A DNA stretch of 64,000 nucleotides, taken from contig NZ_CALUYL010000001.1 in assembly GCF_944324995.1 (NCBI RefSeq), forward strand, positions 186,001-250,000. Reading direction: 5' to 3'. This document shows positions 1 to 7,195 of the stretch, piece after piece. Under the pieces are notes generated by a model. The model was given only the letters and a program-made list of their open reading frames with translations. It was not told where the DNA came from and did no database searches. A program made the translations under genes and the position numbers. Positions within the stretch are counted from its first letter, which is position 1; the number at the start of each line of letters is the position of its first letter. This stretch comes from an uncultured Mailhella sp. Lineage in GTDB: Bacteria > Desulfobacterota > Desulfovibrionia > Desulfovibrionales > Desulfovibrionaceae.

Positions 1-1994
1 GCCAGATTTACAATCATGTCTATTTGTTCTTTGGACAAATTTCGTATTTCCCGACCGATGTCGCTTCTGTCGTTTTCATTTTTATCATGCCTCGAGATAT
101 TATACTTTTTTATTTTATAATACAGTGTACTCCTCGGAATGTTCAATTCCTGAACGGCATTTTTTATATTCCATCCATTTTTCTCAAGAACATCAAGAAT
201 ATGTTCACGCTCGTTATGTACTTTTATAGAATTTTTATGTCGCAAACTGCTTTCTTTGATCACACTCGGCAAATCTGAGGCAGAGATCACCGGCCCTGAG
301 GTCAAGTATACGGCACGCTCCATAACGTTCTCAAGCTCTCGAATATTTCCAGGCCAGGAATAGTCATTGAGCATCTGCACAGCTTCCTGCGAAAGTCCCT
401 CCACATGTTTTCCCGCCTGCTGCGAGCTCTTTCTGATGAAATATCGCGCCAGAACTTCAATATCGCCGGTTCGATCGCGCAGCGGCGGCAGACTGATGGG
501 AAACACGTTCAGGCGGTAATACAGATCCTCCCGGAACCGATGCTCCCGAATAAGCTGCAGAAGATCCCGATTGGTGGCCGCAATCACGCGCACGTCCACG
601 ATTCTCGCCGTCTTGCCCCCTATGCGCATCACCTCCCGACTCTGAAGCAGACGCAGCAGATTGACCTGCACGTCCATGGGCATTTCGCCTATTTCATCAA
701 GAAAAATGGTTCCTTCGTCAGCGAGTTCAAATTTGCCCGGCTTGCCGTGCCTGCTTGCTCCGGTAAACGAGCCCTCCGTATAGCCAAAAAGCTCGCTCTG
801 TATGAGCTCCCTAGGCAACGCGCCGCAGTTGACTACCACAAAAGGTTTTCCGGCGCGTCTGCTTGCATTGTGAATGGCCTGCGCAAACAACTCCTTGCCG
901 GTTCCGCTCTCTCCCAAAAGAAGCACCGTGGAGTTGGACGGTGCTATGCGCCTGGCGCTGTTGAGCGTCTGTTCAATATTGGCCGAATTGCCGAGGATAT
1001 CTTTAAACTGAAATGTCGGCTTCATTCCGGTCATCCGATTGGCAAAATCGCGCATCCTTCCCATTTCCTTCAGGGTTATCAGCATGCTCCCCGACGATTT
1101 GTTGAGCGCGCCGGACATCACGCAGGGAAGGGAAACGTTGTCAATGCGCTGAATCAGCGTAGTGTCCACATCATTGAAAGGCGTTCCTTCATCCAGAAAC
1201 GCCCGCGTGCTTCTGCTGAACTCTATGACGTCCGTCACCAGACTGCCCACAGGCGTACTCTTTAGTTTCAATAATTTCAGTGCATTACTGTTCATAGTTC
1301 GGATATTTTTTGAAGCGTCGAGCGCAATGATGCCCTCTTCCAGAAGTTCGATGAGGGTGTGCTGTTCCTCAAGCAGCTCGCGCAGATGCATCTGCTGGGA
1401 AATGGCGTACACGGCCGTGCCCAGCATGCCCGATGTATGAGAATGAAAGCTTTCTGCGGCGGTGGTCACGCCCAAAATGCCGATCACATCGTGATTATGA
1501 CCGAAAATAGGCGCCGCCGAACACACCAGACCATGATGATACCGGCAGTAATGTTCCGCGCCGAATATCTCTATCTGTCGCTTTTCTTCCAGACATGTGC
1601 CTATGCCGATGGTGCCCAGATACTCTTCCCGAGAAAACATTCCGGGCACGTGCAACTCCGAGTCCTCGGGCAGCACTCTCAGAACCATGCCCATGCTGTT
1701 GGCCAGCACCATGGTGGTCATGGTGCCGGAGATCATGGAAAAAATTTTTTCCATGATGACCCGTGAAGACTCAATGAGGGGGGCATTGAGCACTGTCTGC
1801 TCCCTGAGCTGCGCAGGCGAGGCAACCTTGCTCACAGGCTTGAGAGGGTCCACCCCGTACTGACGGCAGCGCTGCCAGGAACGATAAATGAACTCCCGTA
1901 TGATGGTTCGATCGACGTCCTTTCCTTTCTGAAAATTTTCCCATTGTTCATAAATTCGCTGACTGTTTCTCAGGCTTGCTGCGGCAAATGTCAT
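1..1994 (-). CDS. Sigma-54-dependent transcriptional activator, AcoR/DhaR-like (3' end beyond window)
   Basis: The minus strand is open from the window edge to about 1994 and encodes at least 664 residues. The N-terminal ~190 residues resemble the GAF-type sensor of AcoR/DhaR activators and a PAS-like segment follows (~195-300). The AAA+ domain has Walker A GESGTGKE (~361-368), a loop reading GSFTGA (~408-413, usually GAFTGA) and the Walker B region FLDEIGEMP. A Fis-type helix-turn-helix lies at ~588-630 (RSTLYYKIKKY). I chose the ATG at 1994 because GGGGA precedes it; an ATG at 2006 is in frame but lacks a ribosome site. It is divergent from locus A, whose first gene has a -24/-12 promoter, so it probably activates that cluster. 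The inducer is unknown. No stop is reached before base 1. Confidence 0.9.
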   Translation of the reverse strand, partial: MTFAAASLRNSQRIYEQWENFQKGKDVDRTIIREFIYRSWQRCRQYGVDPLKPVSKVASPAQLREQTVLNAPLIESSRVIMEKIFSMISGTMTTMVLANSMGMVLRVLPEDSELHVPGMFSREEYLGTIGIGTCLEEKRQIEIFGAEHYCRYHHGLVCSAAPIFGHNHDVIGILGVTTAAESFHSHTSGMLGTAVYAISQQMHLRELLEEQHTLIELLEEGIIALDASKNIRTMNSNALKLLKLKSTPVGSLVTDVIEFSRSTRAFLDEGTPFNDVDTTLIQRIDNVSLPCVMSGALNKSSGSMLITLKEMGRMRDFANRMTGMKPTFQFKDILGNSANIEQTLNSARRIAPSNSTVLLLGESGTGKELFAQAIHNASRRAGKPFVVVNCGALPRELIQSELFGYTEGSFTGASRHGKPGKFELADEGTIFLDEIGEMPMDVQVNLLRLLQSREVMRIGGKTARIVDVRVIAATNRDLLQLIREHRFREDLYYRLNVFPISLPPLRDRTGDIEVLARYFIRKSSQQAGKHVEGLSQEAVQMLNDYSWPGNIRELENVMERAVYLTSGPVISASDLPSVIKESSLRHKNSIKVHNEREHILDVLEKNGWNIKNAVQELNIPRSTLYYKIKKYNISRHDKNENDRSDIGREIRNLSKEQIDMIVNL

Positions 1995-2044
1995 ACGCTT
2001 CCCCATTACGTGAAATATTACACCGATCGGACATTAAATAGTTT

Positions 2045-2167
2045 GGACAAATTCTGGATATTTTTATAATGTGTGTCAACAAAAGTAAAAAATAATAAAA
2101 AATATTAATTAAATTAAGGTAAATAATAAAAATTCACAGTTGGACTATTATTTGGACAAATATCCAA
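2045..2167. promoter_or_regulatory. Candidate upstream activator sites (TTGGAC repeats)
   Basis: TTTGGACAAAT occurs near 2042-2052 and again at 2151-2161. Near the second copy TTGGAC is repeated 12 bp apart (2140 and 2152), and an inverted repeat TTGGA-N6-TCCAA spans 2152-2167. The sites lie about 120-240 bp upstream of the -24/-12 promoter, a usual distance for sigma-54 activator binding. Assignment to the divergent regulator is inference. Confidence 0.45.
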
Positions 2168-2284
2168 TTTTTTACCAGATCCCGTCGTCCAGGCGTCCAA
2201 AAAACGCCGTCAACCACAGGAAGAAAAAAGTGTAAAAATAATAAAAACAACATATTATGATATAGTATGCTATACTGTGATTTT

Positions 2285-2299
2285 TGGCACGGAACTTGC
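2285..2299 (+). promoter_or_regulatory. Sigma-54 (-24/-12) promoter of locus A
   Basis: TGGCACGGAACTTGC matches the sigma-54 consensus TGGCAC-N5-TTGC exactly. Transcription should start near 2311, about 33 bp before the first start codon. The same 15-mer occurs on the minus strand before locus C. Confidence 0.85.
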
Positions 2300-2343
2300 A
2301 ACTTTTCAAGTAGACAAACAACCCTTTTTCAAGGAGATGCCTT

Positions 2344-3162
2344 ATGGCCATCATTGATTGCCGGTTCCGCCCGCTCACTCCGGAATTTCTGTGGTACATC
2401 GAACCCGAACCTGCGAACTTCTGGGTAACCCAGACCCGTCCGCTCAAGCCGGAGCCTCTGGAAACCACCATGAAGTTCTTTAAAAAGATGGGCATTACCG
2501 GCGCAGTGTGCTCGGGACGCGATCTGCGCTCCGTAGGCGGCCCCTACGTTTCCAATGAATACATCTCCGGCCTCATGAAGCAGTATCCCGTGTTCATCGG
2601 CGTTGCCGGCGCCGATCCTCTGGGCGAGAACGTGCAGGCCGACATTGAGCATTCCATCAAGGATCTCGGCCTCAAGGGCGTTTCCGTCGATCCGTTTGCT
2701 CTCAAGACCACTGCCGACGACAAGCGTTTCTATCCTATTTATGAAAAGTGCGCGGAACTGAATGTGCCCGTCATCATTACCATCGGTCCTCTGCCGATCC
2801 GCGGCGGTTCCTACATGGAATGGGGCAGCCCGCTGCCCGTCGATCACATCTGCGCCGACCTTCCCGACCTCAAGGTGCTGCTTTCCCACGCCGGTTTCCC
2901 GTGGACGCAGGAACTCATCGCCATGGTGTGGCGTCATGAAAATCTGTACATCGAGAGCTCCATCTATCGTCATCTGCCCGGCGCAAACCTCCTGGTTGAA
3001 GCCGTCAATACCTGCATCAGCGACAAGATGTGCTACGCCTCGGCCTATCCCTACGCCGACTACAGCCAGGCTCTGCCCAAGTTCCTGGCCATGGGATACG
3101 ATCCCATCGTGCTTCCCAAGATCCTGCATGAAAACGCCGAACGCCTGTTCGGTCTGAATTAG
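2344..3162 (+). CDS. ACMSD-like amidohydrolase-2 family protein with degenerate metal site
   Basis: A 272-residue cytoplasmic TIM-barrel protein of the amidohydrolase-2 (ACMSD/LigW-like) family, which normally does metal-dependent decarboxylation or hydrolysis of unsaturated or aromatic acids. The ATG follows AAGGAG. The N-terminal HxH metal motif of the family is replaced by IDCRFRP. The barrel histidine is kept (LLSHAGFPW). The usual GSDYP segment near the end reads ASAYP, losing the aspartate. Metal chemistry may therefore be lost or altered. It is the first gene of locus A behind a sigma-54 promoter, followed by a hairpin and the TRAP permease. It is paralogous to the gene at 6227. Substrate unknown. 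Confidence 0.8.
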   Translation: MAIIDCRFRPLTPEFLWYIEPEPANFWVTQTRPLKPEPLETTMKFFKKMGITGAVCSGRDLRSVGGPYVSNEYISGLMKQYPVFIGVAGADPLGENVQADIEHSIKDLGLKGVSVDPFALKTTADDKRFYPIYEKCAELNVPVIITIGPLPIRGGSYMEWGSPLPVDHICADLPDLKVLLSHAGFPWTQELIAMVWRHENLYIESSIYRHLPGANLLVEAVNTCISDKMCYASAYPYADYSQALPKFLAMGYDPIVLPKILHENAERLFGLN

Positions 3163-3169
3163 TAGTCTC

Positions 3170-3226
3170 TATTATTACCGGTACACTTGTAGGAGGTTTC
3201 CGAATATCAGTGTTCCGGTAATAATA
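3170..3226 (+). repeat. Intercistronic hairpin (12+4 bp stem)
   Basis: The arms TATTATTACCGG-T-ACAC and GTGT-T-CCGGTAATAATA are complementary except for one T-T mismatch, with a loop of about 23 nt. No T-run follows, so it is more likely an mRNA-stability or processing element than a full terminator. Confidence 0.6.
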
Positions 3227-3276
3227 ATCTATATGACAATGGATAGCCATCAACGACAAAACATGGAGGAAACCCA

Positions 3277-5142
3277 ATGCAATTACTTGATAAAATCAAA
3301 AAAAATTCTGTTGTTGTACTATCCATCATTTTTGTCATATTTCAAATTTTGACAACCTCAGGACTCGTCATTATCGACACTGTCATACAAAGATCGTTTC
3401 ATCTGGCATTTGTCGCCGCCATTACGTTTTTATCTATTCCATTAATAAAATCTGAAAATTCACTTTCCAAATATATTGATATCATACTTGCCGTAATCGC
3501 AATATCTACAGGAATATATTTTTATGTCAATCTTGACTATTGTCTCACAAGAATACCGTATGTAGATGAACTTCAGTCTGCAGATATTATCTTCGGCATC
3601 ATTACAATATGTGTTGTCCTTGAAATCACTCGCAGAACATCCGGAAAGGCTCTTGTCATCATTTCCGTCATCAGTCTTGCCTATGCCTACTTCGGCCCCT
3701 ATCTTCCCGGAAAGCTGCATCACAGCGGCATAGATTTGAACGGACTTATTGAACACATCTTCCTGCTTCCCGACGGCATCTACGGCATTCCTCTCTCCAA
3801 CGCGGCAACGATCATCTTTGCCTTTATTCTGTTCGGAGCCTTCCTTGAGAAATGCCATATGAACGATCTGTTCATGGATCTTGCCTGCCTCGCGACGAGA
3901 AATGCCAAAGGCGGTCCGGCGAAGGCGGCCATCTTTGCAAGCGCACTGTTCGGAAGCATTTCGGGCAGCGCCGTCGCCAATGTGTACGGCACCGGAATTT
4001 TTACCATTCCCACCATGAAGCGCGTAGGATACATCCCCAAATTTGCAGGCGCCGTGGAAGCCGTGGCCTCCACAGGCGGGCAGATCATGCCGCCCGTCAT
4101 GGGCGCGGCCGCGTTCATCATGGCCGACATCACCGGGCTCGGATATCTGGCTGTCGCGAAGGCGGCGCTTTTCCCCGCCATTCTGTACTACCTGTCCCTG
4201 TTCTTCATGATCCATTTTCAGGCCGTAAAGCATAATATCGGATCCACTCCCAAGGACATGGTTCCCTCCATTTCGAGCATCATTTCCAGACTTTATTATC
4301 TTACCTCGCTCATTCTTCTCATCGTCCTCATCGTCATGGGCTACAGCCCCATCTATTCCGCGCTCAGCGCAAGCCTTCTCATCTACATCCTTTCCTGGTT
4401 CTCGCCCAAAAACAGAATGGGGCTCAAAGGCATTATAGAAACCTTCATTTTCGCCGCAAAAAACACCCTGATGGTAACTTCCTGCTGCGCCTGTGCCGGC
4501 ATCATTATCGGCGTCATCACCATCACCGGCGCCGGCTTTTCCTTCATCAACATGGTCGCCTCTCTGGCCGGTGACAACATCGTCATCATGCTCATCATGC
4601 TCATGTCCGTCTGCATCATCATGGGCATGGGCGTGCCTACCGCTCCGGCCTACATTCTGGTGGCCAGTCTCGGAGCTCCGCTTCTGATAAAGGCCGGCGT
4701 TCCCATGATCGCCGCACACATGTTCCTTCTGTACTATGCCGTCATTTCCGTCATTACTCCCCCCGTCTGCCTGGCGTCCTTTGCAGGCGCGGCCATTGCT
4801 GAAGCCCCGGCAATGCAGACCGGCATAGAAGGATGCAAACTCGCCACCGTTTCCTTCATCATCCCCTTTATGTTTGTCTTTGAACCCGCGCTGCTGCTCA
4901 TCGGCGACACATCCACTATCATCATGTCGATCATTACCTCCCTCGTCGGCGTCATTTCGGTGTCCGCCGCCATGCAGGGATTTCTCCTCCGTCCCCTGAA
5001 CAAGATCGAACAGCTTCTGCTGCTTTTGGGCGGTTTCTTCATGATATATCCCGGTTTCATCACCGATATCTGCGGCTGCGTAACCATCGTGTCCATACTG
5101 CTCATCCAGATCTATGCCAATCGTCGTAAGGCAACAATGTAA
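3277..5142 (+). CDS. TRAP transporter fused permease (4TM/12TM, DctQM type)
   Basis: A 621-residue inner-membrane protein. The first ~125 residues form a DctQ-like block of four membrane helices; the rest is the DctM-like large permease with many hydrophobic segments and the conserved GMGVPTAPAYI around residue 448. Such fused permeases work with TAXI-type binding proteins, and one follows 28 bp downstream. The complex imports an organic anion with an ion gradient. The ATG follows GGAGGA. The first ~330 bp are clearly more AT-rich than the rest of the gene, which may reflect the fast-evolving DctQ part or a mosaic origin. Substrate unknown, presumably that of the locus A enzymes. Confidence 0.9.
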   Translation: MQLLDKIKKNSVVVLSIIFVIFQILTTSGLVIIDTVIQRSFHLAFVAAITFLSIPLIKSENSLSKYIDIILAVIAISTGIYFYVNLDYCLTRIPYVDELQSADIIFGIITICVVLEITRRTSGKALVIISVISLAYAYFGPYLPGKLHHSGIDLNGLIEHIFLLPDGIYGIPLSNAATIIFAFILFGAFLEKCHMNDLFMDLACLATRNAKGGPAKAAIFASALFGSISGSAVANVYGTGIFTIPTMKRVGYIPKFAGAVEAVASTGGQIMPPVMGAAAFIMADITGLGYLAVAKAALFPAILYYLSLFFMIHFQAVKHNIGSTPKDMVPSISSIISRLYYLTSLILLIVLIVMGYSPIYSALSASLLIYILSWFSPKNRMGLKGIIETFIFAAKNTLMVTSCCACAGIIIGVITITGAGFSFINMVASLAGDNIVIMLIMLMSVCIIMGMGVPTAPAYILVASLGAPLLIKAGVPMIAAHMFLLYYAVISVITPPVCLASFAGAAIAEAPAMQTGIEGCKLATVSFIIPFMFVFEPALLLIGDTSTIIMSIITSLVGVISVSAAMQGFLLRPLNKIEQLLLLLGGFFMIYPGFITDICGCVTIVSILLIQIYANRRKATM

Positions 5143-5170
5143 CCCAACACTTATAATACGGAGAGATGTT

Positions 5171-6160
5171 ATGAAAAAATTACTTAAAAAGTCTCTGATG
5201 ATTACACTGTTGGCCTGTGCTCTTATCTGTCCTTCGGCGCCCAAGGCAGAAGCCAATACCAATATCACGGCCATAGGCGCGGGCATGGGCGGCGGATGGA
5301 CTCTCGGCCTGGCCGCCATAGGCAAGCTTATTACCACCAATTATCCCAATACGGATTTCAAGCTCATTCCCGGCGGCTCCATGGCCAACCCCATACGGCT
5401 CAACAAGGGAGACGGCGACCTGTCCATAACCAATCATTCAAACGCAAAAGCCGCGTTTCTGGGACAGTATCCGTATCGGAGCAAGTGTGAAAACGTTCAG
5501 TCCATCATGAACGTCGGCGACTCGACCTACTTTCACATCATCGTCCCCGAAAATTCGCCCATCAAGACCTTCGACGACGTCAAGACCAACAAGATACCGC
5601 TGAGAATTTCCACCGGTCCGAACGGTTCCATTGTTGAACTCACCGCACGGTGGGTGCTTGAAGAGTACGGCATCACCTACAAGGATATCCGCAGCTGGGG
5701 CGGAAAGACCTATCCGCTGAGCTTTACCGACGCCGTAAGTCTTTTCAAAGACGGTCAGCTGGACATGTTCTGCTGGTTCGGGGCCGGAGAGTCCGCCTAC
5801 ATTCAGGAAATCGTTGCAGGCATGAAGGTTCGCTGGATACCGCTCAACGACACGGTGCTGAACGCTCTGTCTCAGAAGTACGGCCTCAGACCGGAAAAAA
5901 TTCCCGCCACGTATTTCAGCGGCGCTGTCGGTTCCGAAATTCCCTGCGCGGGAGACGGCGCGGAGTTCATAGTGAGAAAGGATCTCGACGAAGAACTCGT
6001 TTACAACATCACCAAAACCATTCTGGACAACAGAGAAGAAATCATCCGGGCCATTCCGTCCTGGAACACCATCAACCTGAATACCGCCGTCAAGGATCTT
6101 TCTTTGCCCATGCATCCCGGCGCGGCGAGATTCTATAAGGAAAAAGGAATCATCAAGTAG
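5171..6160 (+). CDS. TAXI-family TRAP transporter solute-binding protein
   Basis: A 329-residue exported protein with a signal peptide (MKKLLKKSLMITLLACALI, cleavage near AEA). The mature start ITAIGAGMGGGWTLGLAAIG is the glycine-rich opening of the TAXI family. It delivers substrate to the fused permease just upstream. The start at 5171 is preceded by GGAGAGA; a longer frame opening at 5114 overlaps the permease and would bury the signal peptide. Periplasmic location is inferred from the signal peptide. The ligand is not predictable beyond a small organic anion. Confidence 0.9.
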   Translation: MKKLLKKSLMITLLACALICPSAPKAEANTNITAIGAGMGGGWTLGLAAIGKLITTNYPNTDFKLIPGGSMANPIRLNKGDGDLSITNHSNAKAAFLGQYPYRSKCENVQSIMNVGDSTYFHIIVPENSPIKTFDDVKTNKIPLRISTGPNGSIVELTARWVLEEYGITYKDIRSWGGKTYPLSFTDAVSLFKDGQLDMFCWFGAGESAYIQEIVAGMKVRWIPLNDTVLNALSQKYGLRPEKIPATYFSGAVGSEIPCAGDGAEFIVRKDLDEELVYNITKTILDNREEIIRAIPSWNTINLNTAVKDLSLPMHPGAARFYKEKGIIK

Positions 6161-6226
6161 CCTTTTGCACAGAAACATCCCCCCTAAAAAAACGCCGAAC
6201 CTTTCCTATCCTACAGGAGATCATCC

Positions 6227-7096
6227 ATGGTTATCGACTTTCGCATCCGTCCTCCGTTCAAAAGCTTTCTTGAACTCGGCATCATAAAAACCTGGCAGAG
6301 CGCCGGCAACATTGCTGATCCCAGGCTGCAGAAGCCTACCGGATTCGAGCGTCAGCCCGTTCCTTCCGTCGATGAAGGCAGCATTGACCTCATGATAAAG
6401 GAAATGGACGAAGCCGGCGTCACGCACGGCGTCATCATGGGGCGCCAGACGCATAACCCCGTGTACGGCGACACCCTGCACAGCGATGTCTATGAACTGA
6501 CGGAAAAATATCCAGGACGTTTTTCCGGCTTTGTCGGCATTTGTCCCCATTCGCCGACGGCCGTGGAAGAAATAGAAGACTGCGTGAAGAAATATCACAT
6601 CAAGGGCGTGTCCGTGGACGGCGGCTGGTGCAATCCCCCCATCTACTTCGACGACCCGAGCATGGTTCCCATTTTTGACGCCTGTCAGCAGTACAACCTT
6701 ATTCTCACGCTGACCATGAGCTCGTTCCTGGGCCCCGATCTGACCTATTCCGACCCGACTCGACTCATGCCCATCCTCAAAAAGTTCAACAAGGTCAAGG
6801 TCGTTTTTGCGCACGGATGCTGGCCGAAGGTGGCGGAAGTGCTCGGCGTGGCCATGCAGTGCCCCAACGTGTACGTGTCCCCCGACTGCTATTTCTATGT
6901 TCGTGAAATGCCCATGTTCCAGGAATACGCCAGAGCGGCAAACTCGTGGCTCAAATACCGCTTCCTGTTTGCTACGAGTTATCCGATCAGAGGGTTCAAG
7001 CAGAGCATCGAGAACTGGAAAAACAGAGGCCTGGAAAAGGAAGCTCTTGAAAGATCCCTGTACTACAATGCCGCAGAACTGTTGCAGCTGATTTAA
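6227..7096 (+). CDS. Second ACMSD-like amidohydrolase-2 family protein, degenerate metal site
   Basis: 289 residues, same family as the product at 2344. It starts IDFRIRPPF, so again the HxH metal pair is replaced by an R-containing segment. The central motif VFAHGCWPK keeps its histidine, and the C-terminal GSDYP equivalent is ATSYP without aspartate. The ATG follows AGGAGA. It sits between the TAXI binding protein and the first OYE-type reductase. Two paralogues with the same lost residues suggest a subfamily with a different mechanism rather than random decay. They might act as a lyase, hydratase or decarboxylase without the canonical metal. Confidence 0.8.
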   Translation: MVIDFRIRPPFKSFLELGIIKTWQSAGNIADPRLQKPTGFERQPVPSVDEGSIDLMIKEMDEAGVTHGVIMGRQTHNPVYGDTLHSDVYELTEKYPGRFSGFVGICPHSPTAVEEIEDCVKKYHIKGVSVDGGWCNPPIYFDDPSMVPIFDACQQYNLILTLTMSSFLGPDLTYSDPTRLMPILKKFNKVKVVFAHGCWPKVAEVLGVAMQCPNVYVSPDCYFYVREMPMFQEYARAANSWLKYRFLFATSYPIRGFKQSIENWKNRGLEKEALERSLYYNAAELLQLI

Positions 7097-7110
7097 CGCA
7101 TTCCATACAA

Positions 7111-7151
7111 GGCATGGTAATTATGTATAAATACTATGTAGTTACCATGCC
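7111..7151 (+). repeat. Intercistronic hairpin (10 bp stem)
   Basis: GGCATGGTAA and TTACCATGCC form a perfect stem with a 21-nt AU-rich loop, between the amidohydrolase-like gene and the first OYE-type gene. AT-rich sequence without a clean T-run follows. It could be a weak terminator or an operator. Confidence 0.55.
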
Positions 7152-7195
7152 TATTATATAAATTACAGGTATATTCCCGCCCCGGAGAGAACATC

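Larger units (their letters stand above)
1995..2343. other. AT-rich divergent regulatory region of locus A
   Basis: This 349-bp stretch has no gene. It is markedly AT-rich compared with its flanks. It holds TTGGAC repeats (candidate activator sites) and a sigma-54 promoter, listed separately, plus the ribosome site of the first locus A gene. Confidence 0.75.

Noticed and set aside
405..1863. Several plus-strand open frames opposite the first regulator
   Set aside because: They are mirror frames of a clear sigma-54 activator on the minus strand and encode His/Arg-rich nonsense without domains.
3460..5340. A 626-residue minus-strand open frame antisense to the TRAP permease
   Set aside because: Its composition (Gly/Asp/His/Asn-rich, no hydrophobic core) is what the complement of a membrane-protein gene gives. 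No ribosome site or domain.
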